From Undibacterium_A arcticum (GTDB taxonomy: Bacteria; Pseudomonadota; Gammaproteobacteria; Burkholderiales; Burkholderiaceae_D), in assembly GCF_042660705.1 (NCBI RefSeq), contig NZ_JBHSUQ010000001.1: a stretch of DNA of 64,000 bases; one strand, written 5' to 3'. A program made the translations under genes and the position numbers. The first letter of the stretch is position 1; the number at the start of each line of letters is the position of its first letter. A model generated the notes under the pieces. It did no database searches. It saw nothing but the letters and a program-made list of their open reading frames with translations, and was not told where the DNA came from. Below, piece by piece: positions 8,660 to 17,552 of this stretch.

Positions 8660-9325
8660 CGCACCGGCCTGCTATTGGATTCGCCAGGCAGCGCTCGTTT
8701 GGGCTGTTAATATGATTTCGCAGGAAATCACTAAATGGAAGGCTACCGATGCCTGCAGCCTGCACTGCAAGCATTTTGGGGGGGGCGCTAACCTGCTGTG
8801 ACCGGGAAATGAGATGCGCAGCAGGTGAATTATTTCTGCTGCGAAATATACTCCTGGCGACTATGTGTCAAATCCGAATTTTAGATGGGGAATATCGGGC
8901 ATACTCCATGCATCTTGCATTCTTGTATATTTTCAGGGACCGAATGCCGGGTTTGCTGGTCAAAATCCTCGGGTCAAATTCGGCGCGAAGAATAGGCGGG
9001 TGATGGCGCCGGCAATCCTCGCTTTCCAACAAAATTTCATGAAAAAGCAACGCCTGTTTGTGTTTTGCCGCCTGAAAATCCGCGGCAACGTTGCTTTTTT
9101 CACTACGAATTTTGCCGTCAGATCATCGCGAAACTGGTGCAGGGTGTAAAATGCCGCTCTTTTTTGGGCATCCATTGCGGTGAGTACTTAGCGGGTAATT
9201 TATGCCGATCGGCGTAAATCTGGCTGATTGGGGTAGCGGCTTGATGTCGCCGCCCATCGGCAGGGCACCAACTTGAATACAGATTATTCAGCGACTTTAT
9301 TCGACACAGGCAGGGATCGTAGAAG
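8660..9325. other. Long intergenic region upstream of the aryl polyene locus
   Basis: About 665 bases without a convincing gene. Visible elements are a GATTTC/GAAATC inverted repeat at 8714-8729, a hairpin with perfect arms CGCAGCAG (8817-8824) and CTGCTGCG (8836-8843), a run of eight G just before 8787, and a 22-base near-palindrome at 9198-9219. The region presumably carries the promoter of the 19-gene pigment locus. No CDS longer than about 95 codons is plausible here. Confidence 0.5.
9198..9219. promoter_or_regulatory. Operator-like 22-bp near-palindrome upstream of the pigment locus
   Basis: Two 11-base arms (ATTTATGCCGA and TCGGCGTAAAT) are inverted copies with a single mismatch, centred about 117 bases upstream of the first gene of the aryl polyene locus. 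The size and symmetry suit a dimeric repressor or activator site; the cognate regulator is not in the window. Confidence 0.45.
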
Positions 9326-10093
9326 ATGAGTTTCAACGGGGTCAGTTTTTCTATTGCTGCGCATGCGGCATGGGCACCCGGTGTGGAAACCCGTGCGGCG
9401 TGGCTGGAATGGGCGCAGGGCGACCGCGCCATTGCCGGCAGCAGTGAACCGGCGCTGAAGGCGATGTCGCCGATGCTGCGCCGGCGCAGCAGTTTGCTGG
9501 GCAAGATGGCACTCGAGGTGGCGTATCAATGCTTGGGCGAACGCACCGACGTGCCGACCGTGTTTTGCTCGCGCCATGGCGAGGCAACGCGCTCGGTCGC
9601 GATGCTGACGGACCTGGCAAAGGTGGTGCCGCTGTCGCCGACCGCCTTTGGCATGTCGGTACACAATGCCGCAGGCGGCATGTTTTCGATAGCGCGCGCC
9701 GATCGCGCCAGCAATATTGCACTGGCCGCCGGTGACAGCGGTGTCGAGCATGCGGTGATCGAGGCTGCCGGCTTACTGGCCGACGGTGCGCCGGCCGTGC
9801 TGCTGGTGGTCTACGATTGTCCGATTCCAGCGATGTTTTCTGCGTTTCAGGACGGCAACCAGCCGGCACACGCGTGGGCATGGCTGATGGAGCCGGCCAC
9901 GATTGACGCAAGTGTGAAGCGTGGTGCCATAGTTTCGCTGGCATGGTCCACCGCTGCTGATCCCGAGTCGGATGACAATGCGATAACGGGATTGCCAGGC
10001 AGTCTGCAAGTGCTGCGCTTCCATCTGCGAGAAGATAGTCAATTGCAGCGCCGTGATCGGCAACACAATTGGCTGTGGACCCGCAATGCTTGA
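9326..10093 (+). CDS. Beta-ketoacyl synthase-like chain length factor (aryl polyene locus)
   Basis: A 255-residue protein resembling the N-terminal half of a ketosynthase (Ketoacyl-synt_2 type). It keeps the thiolase-fold pattern around VFCSRHGEATRSVAMLTDL and FGMSVHNAAGGMFSIA but has no active-site cysteine at the nucleophile position. In aryl polyene systems such a protein pairs with a true ketosynthase as a chain-length factor. It is the first gene of the locus; its stop overlaps the next start by 8 bases, showing translational coupling. The assignment comes from family resemblance and context. Confidence 0.82.
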   Translation: MSFNGVSFSIAAHAAWAPGVETRAAWLEWAQGDRAIAGSSEPALKAMSPMLRRRSSLLGKMALEVAYQCLGERTDVPTVFCSRHGEATRSVAMLTDLAKVVPLSPTAFGMSVHNAAGGMFSIARADRASNIALAAGDSGVEHAVIEAAGLLADGAPAVLLVVYDCPIPAMFSAFQDGNQPAHAWAWLMEPATIDASVKRGAIVSLAWSTAADPESDDNAITGLPGSLQVLRFHLREDSQLQRRDRQHNWLWTRNA

Positions 10094-10865
10094 GCGGACG
10101 GGGCGTTACTGGCGGATTTTTGCTACCGGCCTGAGTTTTGCGGCGTTCGGCGTTGGCGGCCTGGCGATGCGGGTGTTGTTGGTTCCGCTACTGAATTTGC
10201 TGATCTGGAAGCGCCAGTTGCGCATCCGCTTGGCGCGGTCGATGATCCGTGTTGCGTTTCGCGGCTTTGTCGGCCTGATGTGCGGACTCGGGGTGTTGCG
10301 TTACCGGATCACCGGGCTTGAGCGGCTGCAGCGCAGCGGTTTGCTGATTCTGGCCAATCATCCGACGCTGATCGATACCGTTTTCTTGATGGCCTTCGTC
10401 AAGCGTGCCGATTGCATCGTCAAGAGTGAACTGTGGAACAATCCGTTCACCCATGGCCCGGTGCGCGCGGCCGGTTATATCCGTAACGATTCCGGCGTCG
10501 ACATGCTGGACGATTGCATTGCGTCGCTCGGGTGCGGAAATAATCTGATTATCTTTCCGGAAGGTACCCGTACTCTGGCCGACGGCCAGGTGCGCTTGAA
10601 GCGCGGCGCTGCCAATATCGCGGTCCGTGGCGCCACGAACGTAACGCCAGTACTGATCCGCTGCACGCCGCCGACCTTGGGTAAGGGCGGAAAATGGTGG
10701 CGTGTGCCGCCTCGTCGGGCACAGTTCAATATTCATGTGCAGGAAGATATCGATGTTCGGCCATTCATTGCCGCGGCCGGCAGTGAAATATTGGCGGCGC
10801 GTCATCTGACCGAATATCTGGAAGACTACTTTAACAAGGAAGGCAAAGCTTATGCAGCCGCATGA
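10086..10865 (+). CDS. 1-acyl-glycerol-3-phosphate acyltransferase (PlsC family)
   Basis: This 259-residue protein has the PlsC signature: catalytic NHPTLID (HX4D) and the acceptor motif FPEGTR, with hydrophobic N-terminal segments suggesting membrane attachment. The start at 10086 overlaps the previous gene (ATGCTTGA); the frame is open further upstream but this start fits coupling. In aryl polyene loci acyltransferases are thought to move the finished acyl chain to its lipid or glycan carrier; that role is inferred. Its end overlaps the first ACP gene by 14 bases. Confidence 0.88.
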   Translation: MLERTGRYWRIFATGLSFAAFGVGGLAMRVLLVPLLNLLIWKRQLRIRLARSMIRVAFRGFVGLMCGLGVLRYRITGLERLQRSGLLILANHPTLIDTVFLMAFVKRADCIVKSELWNNPFTHGPVRAAGYIRNDSGVDMLDDCIASLGCGNNLIIFPEGTRTLADGQVRLKRGAANIAVRGATNVTPVLIRCTPPTLGKGGKWWRVPPRRAQFNIHVQEDIDVRPFIAAAGSEILAARHLTEYLEDYFNKEGKAYAAA

Positions 10866-11118
10866 ATTGCAGGAAGAAGTAAAGCAGCTGATCATCGACG
10901 TGCTGGAACTGGAAGACATCGGTCCGGACGAGATCGACAACGAAGCGCCATTGTTCGTCGACGGACTGGGGCTCGATTCGATCGACGCGTTGGAACTCGG
11001 CGTCGCACTGCAGAAGCGCTATGGGATTTCTTTGTCGGCCGACTCGGAAGAGACGCGCCGTCATTTTGCATCGGTACATGCGCTGGCAGCGATGATCGCC
11101 AGCCATAGGGTGAAATAA
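10852..11118 (+). CDS. Acyl carrier protein 1 of the aryl polyene locus
   Basis: An 88-residue acidic ACP with the phosphopantetheine attachment site GLDSIDALELG (Ser43). It overlaps the upstream acyltransferase by 14 bases and is followed by a second ACP. Aryl polyene systems use two distinct ACPs with different partners in initiation and elongation. The carrier is activated by a phosphopantetheinyl transferase, and one is encoded at the end of this locus. Confidence 0.92.
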   Translation: MQPHELQEEVKQLIIDVLELEDIGPDEIDNEAPLFVDGLGLDSIDALELGVALQKRYGISLSADSEETRRHFASVHALAAMIASHRVK

Positions 11119-11130
11119 GGAAGCGTGGAT

Positions 11131-11385
11131 ATGATTCAGGTAAGCACAATGAACCAGGACCAGCGCTTCGCGTGGATCGTCGACGTGCTGCACGAGATGT
11201 TCGAGCTGGATAAGGCAAAGATCACGCCGCAGTCGAACTTGTATACCGATCTCGATATCGACAGCATTGATGCGGTCGACCTGGCGGTGAAATTGAAGCA
11301 ACTGACTGGCAAGCGGCTGCAGCCGGAAGTGTTCAAGACGGTGCGTACAGTGCAAGACATGATGGACGCGATAGAGGCGCTGTGA
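11131..11385 (+). CDS. Acyl carrier protein 2 of the aryl polyene locus
   Basis: An 84-residue ACP with attachment Ser45 in DIDSIDAVDL. The start at ATG 11131 is favoured over GTG 11125 because AAGGAAG lies at proper distance only from the ATG. The DIDSID motif differs from GLDSID of ACP 1, consistent with division of labour between the two carriers. The stop overlaps the GTG start of the next gene. Confidence 0.9.
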   Translation: MIQVSTMNQDQRFAWIVDVLHEMFELDKAKITPQSNLYTDLDIDSIDAVDLAVKLKQLTGKRLQPEVFKTVRTVQDMMDAIEAL

Positions 11386-11966
11386 ACGCCAGAGGACAAT
11401 CCGGCAGTGCCGCAACCGGCCGATTGCTGAGCGTGTTGACGGTCCTGATCACGCTGTTGTATCCGCTCGCGCTGTGGCTGGGTAACGGCCAGGTTGAGCC
11501 GCGCCTGCTGGCCGGTTTGCTGTTGCTGGCTGCGCTCACGCGTGTGCCGGCCCTGAAGGCCAGCCGCCTCGCATGGTTCTGGCTGGGCGGCGCTTTGCTG
11601 CTGGCCGCCCTCACGTTGTGGGGCAATGCGATGCTGCCGTTGAAGTTGTACCCCGTGTTGGTCAACGTCGCGATGCTGGGCCTGTTCGGCGCCAGCCTGT
11701 TGACCCCGCAGTCGTTGGTCGAGCGTTTGGCACGCCTGCGCGAGCCAGAGTTTCCGCCGGCGGCGGTCGCCTATACGCGCCGAGTGACCCAAGTCTGGTG
11801 TGCGTTTTTTGTATTCAATGGTCTGGCGGCGCTGGTCACGGCGTTATGGGCAAGCCAGGCGATCTGGTCCTTGTATAACGGCGTTATCGCGTATTTGCTG
11901 ATGGGGTTGCTGTTTGGCGTCGAATATCTGGTGCGGATTCAAATCAAGAGGCGGCAGCATGGCTGA
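11382..11966 (+). CDS. Predicted inner-membrane protein of the aryl polyene locus (COG4648-like)
   Basis: A 194-residue integral membrane protein with about five to six hydrophobic segments and a basic C-terminus (RIQIKRRQHG). It resembles the small membrane proteins regularly found beside ACPs in aryl polyene loci; their function is not known. It starts with GTG overlapping the ACP stop and overlaps the next ATG by 8 bases (ATGGCTGA), so it is part of the translationally coupled run. Confidence 0.75.
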   Translation: MNARGQSGSAATGRLLSVLTVLITLLYPLALWLGNGQVEPRLLAGLLLLAALTRVPALKASRLAWFWLGGALLLAALTLWGNAMLPLKLYPVLVNVAMLGLFGASLLTPQSLVERLARLREPEFPPAAVAYTRRVTQVWCAFFVFNGLAALVTALWASQAIWSLYNGVIAYLLMGLLFGVEYLVRIQIKRRQHG

Positions 11967-13815
11967 GCCGCACGATTTATTGCAACTGCTGGCGACGCGG
12001 GGCGACGCGCGTCGCCCAATCTGCGGCTGGCGCGATGGCCTGCCGATTTCATACGATGACTTTGTGGCGCGGGTGCGCGCGTGGCAAGCCCTGCTGGAGC
12101 GCTGCCGCGGCGATCGGTTTGCGCTGTATTTGAACGATAGTTTGGAATTTGGCGCGGCATTGCTTGGCGCATGGCAGGCCGGCAAGACCGTCTATCTGCC
12201 TGGCGACAATCTGCCGGCCACCTGCACCAATCTGCGCGTGACGGTTGACGGCTTCCTTGGTCAATTTCCGGACGACTGCGCGGCATTGATACCCAGCATT
12301 GACGATGCGACGGCGCCGCACGCCGGATTCAAGCCGTTGGCGCCCGAGTTCGCCGGCCTCGTGGTGTACACCTCGGGTAGCACTGGCGCGGCGCAATCGA
12401 TACCGAAAAAAATGTCGCAGCTGGCGTCCGAAGTCGCGACGCTGGAGCGCTTGTTCGGCGCCATGGTGAAGGCAAGAGCGGGGGCAGACGCAGCCGCACC
12501 GGAGGTCGTCGCTACCGTATCGCACCAGCATATCTACGGCCTGCTGTTCAAGGTATTGTGGCCGCTGGTCGCAGGACGCCCGATCCACGCGCGCAGTTGT
12601 GCGTTTCCCGAGGAACTGGTGCCGCTGTTGGCGGCACGCGGCTGCATCCTGATTTCCAGTCCCGCGCATCTGAAAAGATTGCCCGCCAGTCCGGCGTGGG
12701 CGCAGGTTGGGCAGCGGCTGCGCGCAGTGTTTTCCTCCGGCGGGCCATTGCCACCGGATGTCGCGCAAGCCGCAGCGCAACTGCTGGGGCTGGCGCCGAT
12801 CGAAGTCTATGGCAGCTCGGAAACCGGCGGGATCGCCTGGCGGCAGCGGAGCGAATCGGATCGCGGCGATGGCTGGACCCCGATGCCCGGCGTAGATTGG
12901 CGCATTGCCGCCGATCCGGTCGACGACGCGCTGGAAGTTCGTTCGCCGCATCTGGCTGATACCAACTGGTTGCGGCTGGCCGATCGCGCGCAGGCGATCG
13001 ATGGCGGCCGCTTCGTGTTGCGGGGACGCGCCGATCGCATCGTCAAGATCGAAGAAAAGCGGGTGTCACTCGATACGATTCAGGCACGCCTGGCGGCCTC
13101 GCCGCTGGTGGCCGAGGTACGGGTGCTGATGCTGGACGCGACGGTTGCTGTGGCAACCGATGTGGCAACCGCTGGGGCAGCCGATGTTGCAGCAGGCCGG
13201 CGGCAGCGGGTTGCGGCCTTCGTCGTTCCTTCCGCGAGCGGACGCGCAATCCTGGCTGAGATCGGCAAGCTGGCTTTCAATCGCCTGCTGCGCGACAGTC
13301 TGACCGATGCGGTCGAGCGTGTCGCGCTGCCGCGCAGCTGGCGTTATCTGGAGGCGCTCCCGGTCGATGCGCAGGGCAAGACCACGTATGCGGAACTGCT
13401 GGCTTTGCTGGATCAGGAAGATGCGCCGCAGAAGGCGCGCCCCATACTGCCGCGTCAGCGCCTGCTGGAACGGGATGCGATGCGTGCCGTGTTCGAGCTG
13501 GTTGCCCCAAGCGATCTGTTGTATTTCGACGGTCATTTCTCGCAGGCGCCGATTCTGCCGGGCGTGGTGCAACTGGATTGGGCGATTGCGTTCGGGCGGG
13601 CGCACTTCGATTTGCCACCGGTATTCTTGGGCGTACATGCGCTCAAGTTTCAACGCGTGATTCAGCCCGAGATGGCATTTCAGCTGGAATTGCAGCACGA
13701 ATTACGACACGAATTGCGACACGAACAGCAGAAGTCGTCGCTCAGTTTCCGTTTCAGTTCAGCCGCCGGACAGCACGCCAGCGGCCGCATCCTGTTCGGA
13801 GCCGCTGGTGTCTGA
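11959..13815 (+). CDS. Acyl/aryl-AMP ligase fused to a hotdog-fold dehydratase
   Basis: This 618-residue protein combines two enzymes. The N-terminal ~490 residues form an ANL-type adenylating ligase with the ATP-binding P-loop VVYTSGSTGAAQ, a YGSSETGG motif and RADRIVKIEEKRV near the C-lobe. The last ~110 residues form a hotdog domain with FDGHFSQAPILPGVVQLDWA, close to the FabA/FabZ catalytic helix region. In E. coli-type loci the synthetase and dehydratase are separate proteins; here they are fused. The ligase probably activates the aromatic starter acid and loads an ACP; the dehydratase acts on 3-hydroxyacyl-ACP. Two low-complexity insertions occur, VATDVATAGAADVAA near residue 400 and a HELRHELRHE repeat near the C-terminus. 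Confidence 0.85.
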   Translation: MAEPHDLLQLLATRGDARRPICGWRDGLPISYDDFVARVRAWQALLERCRGDRFALYLNDSLEFGAALLGAWQAGKTVYLPGDNLPATCTNLRVTVDGFLGQFPDDCAALIPSIDDATAPHAGFKPLAPEFAGLVVYTSGSTGAAQSIPKKMSQLASEVATLERLFGAMVKARAGADAAAPEVVATVSHQHIYGLLFKVLWPLVAGRPIHARSCAFPEELVPLLAARGCILISSPAHLKRLPASPAWAQVGQRLRAVFSSGGPLPPDVAQAAAQLLGLAPIEVYGSSETGGIAWRQRSESDRGDGWTPMPGVDWRIAADPVDDALEVRSPHLADTNWLRLADRAQAIDGGRFVLRGRADRIVKIEEKRVSLDTIQARLAASPLVAEVRVLMLDATVAVATDVATAGAADVAAGRRQRVAAFVVPSASGRAILAEIGKLAFNRLLRDSLTDAVERVALPRSWRYLEALPVDAQGKTTYAELLALLDQEDAPQKARPILPRQRLLERDAMRAVFELVAPSDLLYFDGHFSQAPILPGVVQLDWAIAFGRAHFDLPPVFLGVHALKFQRVIQPEMAFQLELQHELRHELRHEQQKSSLSFRFSSAAGQHASGRILFGAAGV

Positions 13816-14575
13816 GTCGATCTTCAAGCCTTGTGTCCTGATCCCGGTCTACAACCACGAACAGGTGATCGGCGTCACGGTAGACGCGGTACTGGCGCAG
13901 AACCTGCCGTGTGTGCTGGTCGACGACGGTAGTGCGGCGGGCTGTGCCCAGGTGCTGGACCGGATCGCCGCCGCTGCGCCGGGTCAGGTGCAACTATTGC
14001 GGCACGCGAGTAATCGCGGCAAGGGTGGGGCGATCCTGACCGGCATGCAGTATGCGGCCCACGCCGGTTACACCCATGCGTTGCAGATCGATGCCGACGG
14101 CCAGCACCGGACCGACGATATTCCGCGATTTCTGGCGCAGGCGCAGATGAATCCGGACGCGCTGATCGTTGGGTGCCCGCAATACGACGAGACGGTGCCG
14201 GCACTTCGTTTCTATGCCCGCTACCTGACCCATGTCTGGGTCTGGATCAATACGCTCTCGTTGCAAATCAGGGATTCGATGTGCGGTTTTCGCGTCTATC
14301 CGGTCGCACCGGTGCTTGCGCTGGCACGGCGACAGCGACTGGGCGAACGGATGGATTTCGACACTGAAGTGCTGGTGCGCCTGTGCTGGGACGGACTGCA
14401 GTTCGTCAATGTCCCGACCCGGGTCGGTTATCCGAGCGATGGCGTATCGCATTTCCGGCTGTGGCGCGATAACGCGCTGATTTCGCGCATGCACGCGACG
14501 CTGTTTTTCGGCATGCTGCGGCGACTGCCGCGCTTGCTGCTGCGTAAATGGCGGACGCAACGGGGTGCGCAATGA
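13808..14575 (+). CDS. Family 2 glycosyltransferase
   Basis: A 255-residue GT-A enzyme: N-terminal CVLIPVYNHE, nucleotide-binding VDDGS, RGKGGAILTGM and the metal-binding IDADGQH (DXD-like), with a hydrophobic C-terminal segment. The sequence resembles DPM1/DPG-synthase-like family 2 transferases. It starts with GTG overlapping the ligase-dehydratase stop by 8 bases. In aryl polyene loci such an enzyme may glycosylate the polyene or its lipid anchor; the sugar donor is not determinable from sequence. Confidence 0.88.
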   Translation: MSESIFKPCVLIPVYNHEQVIGVTVDAVLAQNLPCVLVDDGSAAGCAQVLDRIAAAAPGQVQLLRHASNRGKGGAILTGMQYAAHAGYTHALQIDADGQHRTDDIPRFLAQAQMNPDALIVGCPQYDETVPALRFYARYLTHVWVWINTLSLQIRDSMCGFRVYPVAPVLALARRQRLGERMDFDTEVLVRLCWDGLQFVNVPTRVGYPSDGVSHFRLWRDNALISRMHATLFFGMLRRLPRLLLRKWRTQRGAQ

Positions 14576-15576
14576 CGGCGCGACCCGTTACTGTGCAGGA
14601 TCGCCACTGGGCGCAGATCAACGAAGCGGGCTTCGTGGCCGGCATGCGCTTGATGTTCTGGATCTGCCGCATCTTCGGGCGCTGGCCGTTCCGGCTGGTG
14701 CTGTATCCGGTGTTGCTGTGGTACCTGATCGCCAAACCGGCGGCGCGCCGGGCCTCGGCCGATTATTTGCGCCGGGTTTGCGCCTTCAATTCGACGAGGA
14801 TCACGCCCGCAGCGGGGATCAAGCCGGGCATGCTGAGTGTACTGCGCCACTTCGCGTCTTTCGGCGAGAGCATTCTCGACAAGATGCTGGTCTGGAGCGG
14901 CTTGTTTAAGGTGGAACAGACCGTATTGCATGGCCACGAACAGGTGGCGCAGAGCATCGCACAGCAGCGCGGTGGCTTGCTGGTGTGTTCGCATCTGGGC
15001 AATCTGGAACTGTGCCGCGTGATGTCGCGGCGCCGCGCTGGCCTGAAGCTGACCGTGCTGGTGCATACCAAACATGCGCAGACATTCAACCGCATGCTCG
15101 GCCAGCTTGATCCGGACAGCCAGCTCAACCTGATGCAGGTCACCGAAATCACGCCCGCGACCGCGATGCAGCTGAGCGAAAAAATCGAGCAGGGTGAATT
15201 CATCGTGATTGCCGGCGACCGCGTCCCGGTGTCGCAGCGGCCGCGCGTTGCGATCGCCAGCTTTCTCGGCCAGCCGGCGCCGTTTCCGGTCGGTCCCTAT
15301 ATTCTCGCCAGCCTGCTGCAATGCCCGATTTATATGCTGTTTTCGATGCGCACCGGGCAGCATTCCGAAATTCATTTCGAGTTACTGCGCGAATCGGTGC
15401 GGCTGCCGCGCAGGGGGCGCGACGGACGCCAGGGATACGATGCGGCGCTGGCAGAACTGGCGGCGCAATATGCGGCGCGGCTCGAACAATTCTGCCTGCG
15501 CGCGCCGCTGCAATGGTTCAATTTTTACGATTTCTGGCACCTCTCCACCATGGACACCATCGATGCATCCAGCTGA
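14572..15576 (+). CDS. LpxL/HtrB-like lysophospholipid acyltransferase family protein
   Basis: A 334-residue membrane-associated acyltransferase of the Lipid A biosynthesis acyltransferase family, with the catalytic HX4E motif in CSHLGNLELCR and conserved VIAGDRVPV downstream. The ATG overlaps the glycosyltransferase stop as ATGA. In this context it may transfer the aryl polyenyl or a fatty acyl chain from ACP to a lipid carrier; it is the second acyltransferase of the locus, besides the PlsC-type protein. Confidence 0.86.
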   Translation: MTARPVTVQDRHWAQINEAGFVAGMRLMFWICRIFGRWPFRLVLYPVLLWYLIAKPAARRASADYLRRVCAFNSTRITPAAGIKPGMLSVLRHFASFGESILDKMLVWSGLFKVEQTVLHGHEQVAQSIAQQRGGLLVCSHLGNLELCRVMSRRRAGLKLTVLVHTKHAQTFNRMLGQLDPDSQLNLMQVTEITPATAMQLSEKIEQGEFIVIAGDRVPVSQRPRVAIASFLGQPAPFPVGPYILASLLQCPIYMLFSMRTGQHSEIHFELLRESVRLPRRGRDGRQGYDAALAELAAQYAARLEQFCLRAPLQWFNFYDFWHLSTMDTIDASS

Positions 15577-17119
15577 CCTCAAAACCACATTGCGCGCGGT
15601 CCAATTCGACCGCGAGCGCCTGCAGATCGAAGACATCGTCGACATCGCCGATGGCACCGCCTGCGCGCTGCTGTCCACCGCACCCGAGTTTCGCGCCGCG
15701 ATTGCGCGCGGGGCCGATTTTCTGGATCGCCTGTTGCTGGAAGACGGTGCGATCTACGGCGTCACGACCGGCTACGGTGATTCATGCACGGTGCGTATTC
15801 CCGCCGAACTGGTGGCCGAATTGCCGCATCATCTATACACCTATCATGGCTGCGGCCTGGGCCAGCATTTCAGCCCGTCGCAGACGCGGGCGGTGATCGC
15901 GACCCGGCTGGCGTCGCTGTGCAAGGGCTATTCCGGCGTCAGCGTCGAACTGCTGGAGCAAATCGTGCGCCTGCTTGAGCATGGCCTGTTGCCGCTGATT
16001 CCGTCCGAAGGTTCGGTCGGCGCCAGCGGTGACCTGACGCCGCTGTCTTACCTGGCCGCCGTGCTGTGCGGCGAGCGCGAGGTGTGGCGCGATGGCGCCA
16101 TCGTGCCGGCGGCGCAGGCATTGGCTGATGCCGGCATCACGCCGTTGCGCCTGCGGCCCAAGGAAGGGCTGGCGATCATGAATGGTACTGCCGTGATGAC
16201 TGCGCTGGCTTGCCTCGCTTATTCGCGCGCCGAATATCTGACCCGGCTGAGCACCCGCATCACTGCGCTGGCCTCGTTTGCGCTGGACGGTAATGCGCAC
16301 CATTTCGACGAAATGCTGTTTTCGGTCAAGCCGCACGCCGGCCAGCAGGGTGTCGCCGCCTGGCTGCGCCAGGATCTGCCGTGTGACCAGCCGCCACGCA
16401 ATGAAAAACGGCTACAGGACCGCTATTCGATCCGCTGCGCGCCGCATGTGATCGGCGTGCTGGCCGATGCGTTGCCGTGGCTGCGCGCATCGATCGAGAA
16501 TGAACTGAACAGCGCGAACGACAATCCGATCATCGATGCTGAAAACGAGCGCGTCCTGAACGGCGGCCATTTCTACGGCGGCCATATCGCGTTCGCGATG
16601 GACAGCATGAAAAACGCGGTGGCCAATCTGGCCGACCTGCTCGATCGCCAGATGGCGCTGCTGGTCGACAGCCGCTACAGCAATGGCTTGCCGGCTAACC
16701 TGTCGGCCGTCGAAGGGCCGCGCGCGGCCATCAACCACGGCCTGAAAGCGCTGCAGATCAGCGCGTCGGCCTGGACTGCCGAAGCGCTGAAGCTGACCAT
16801 GCCGGCCTCGGTGTTTTCGCGCTCGACCGAATGCCACAATCAGGACAAGGTCAGCATGGGCACGATCGCCGCGCGCGATTGCCTGCGCGTGCTGGAACTG
16901 ACCGAGCAGGTCGTCGCCGCGTTGCTGATTACCGTACGGCAGGGCGCCTGGCTGCGCAGCAAGCTCAATCCGGCGCTGGTGCCGGAGGCGTCACTGACCG
17001 CGATGCTGGCCGAACTGGATGCCGACATCGGCGTGGTCAAAGAGGACCGCCGGCTGGAACCGGACCTGCGCGTGTTGCTGGAGCGGATTCGCACCCAAGC
17101 CTGGACCTTGTATGAGTGA
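15563..17119 (+). CDS. Aromatic amino acid ammonia-lyase (HAL/TAL/PAL family)
   Basis: A 518-residue MIO-dependent lyase: the Ala154-Ser155-Gly156 triad sits in SEGSVGASGDLTPL and would cyclise to the MIO cofactor; Tyr65 in AIYGVTTGYG is the catalytic tyrosine region. At the selectivity position the sequence reads YTYHGCG (His95), closer to tyrosine ammonia-lyases (Tyr-His) than to phenylalanine lyases (Phe-Leu) or histidase (Ser-His), though the following residue is Gly rather than Leu. It could produce an aryl acid such as 4-coumarate for the ligase to activate. The start at 15563 overlaps the acyltransferase end; the open frame extends upstream to 15209 only as a shadow. Confidence 0.88.
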   Translation: MHPADLKTTLRAVQFDRERLQIEDIVDIADGTACALLSTAPEFRAAIARGADFLDRLLLEDGAIYGVTTGYGDSCTVRIPAELVAELPHHLYTYHGCGLGQHFSPSQTRAVIATRLASLCKGYSGVSVELLEQIVRLLEHGLLPLIPSEGSVGASGDLTPLSYLAAVLCGEREVWRDGAIVPAAQALADAGITPLRLRPKEGLAIMNGTAVMTALACLAYSRAEYLTRLSTRITALASFALDGNAHHFDEMLFSVKPHAGQQGVAAWLRQDLPCDQPPRNEKRLQDRYSIRCAPHVIGVLADALPWLRASIENELNSANDNPIIDAENERVLNGGHFYGGHIAFAMDSMKNAVANLADLLDRQMALLVDSRYSNGLPANLSAVEGPRAAINHGLKALQISASAWTAEALKLTMPASVFSRSTECHNQDKVSMGTIAARDCLRVLELTEQVVAALLITVRQGAWLRSKLNPALVPEASLTAMLAELDADIGVVKEDRRLEPDLRVLLERIRTQAWTLYE

Positions 17120-17552
17120 CAGGTTGCATAAACCGGCTAGCCGCTGGTTCGCCGAAGTCGAGCTGCAGGTGCAGTTCTTCGATCTCGATCCGATGGAAAT
17201 TGTGTGGCACGGCAACTACGTGAAATACCTTGAAATCGTGCGCTGCGCCTTGCTCGACAAGATCGACTACAACTATGGGCAGATGCAGGCGTCCGGCTAT
17301 GCATGGCCGGTGATTGACATGCATCTGCGCTATGTGGCGCCGGCGGCCTTCGGCCAGCGGCTGAAGTTGCGCGCCGACATCGTCGAATGGGAAAACCGGC
17401 TGAAGATCGATTACCTGATCACCGACGCGGCCAGCGGACGCCGCCTGCACCGCGCCAGCACCACGCAGGTCGCGGTCGAGATCGCGACGCGCGCGATGTG
17501 CTTCGCGTCGCCGCCAGTGTTATTTGAAAAACTGGGAGTGCAACCAACATGA
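17112..17552 (+). CDS. YbgC/4HBT-type acyl thioesterase
   Basis: A 146-residue single hotdog-fold protein with the thioesterase signature FFDLDPMEIVWHGNYVKYLE, where the Asp precedes the helix as in 4-hydroxybenzoyl-CoA thioesterases. The start at 17112 overlaps the ammonia-lyase stop by 8 bases. It may release or edit acyl-ACP intermediates in aryl polyene assembly, as the ApeK-type thioesterase of other loci is thought to do. Confidence 0.86.
   Translation: MSDRLHKPASRWFAEVELQVQFFDLDPMEIVWHGNYVKYLEIVRCALLDKIDYNYGQMQASGYAWPVIDMHLRYVAPAAFGQRLKLRADIVEWENRLKIDYLITDAASGRRLHRASTTQVAVEIATRAMCFASPPVLFEKLGVQPT

Noticed and set aside
8749..9149. Small overlapping open frames in the pigment-locus leader
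   Set aside because: No ribosome sites, no conserved features; the region looks non-coding.
15209..15562. N-terminal extension of the ammonia-lyase frame
   Set aside because: Arg/Cys-rich shadow of the LpxL-like gene; the lyase begins with MHPADLKTTLRAVQFD at 15563.
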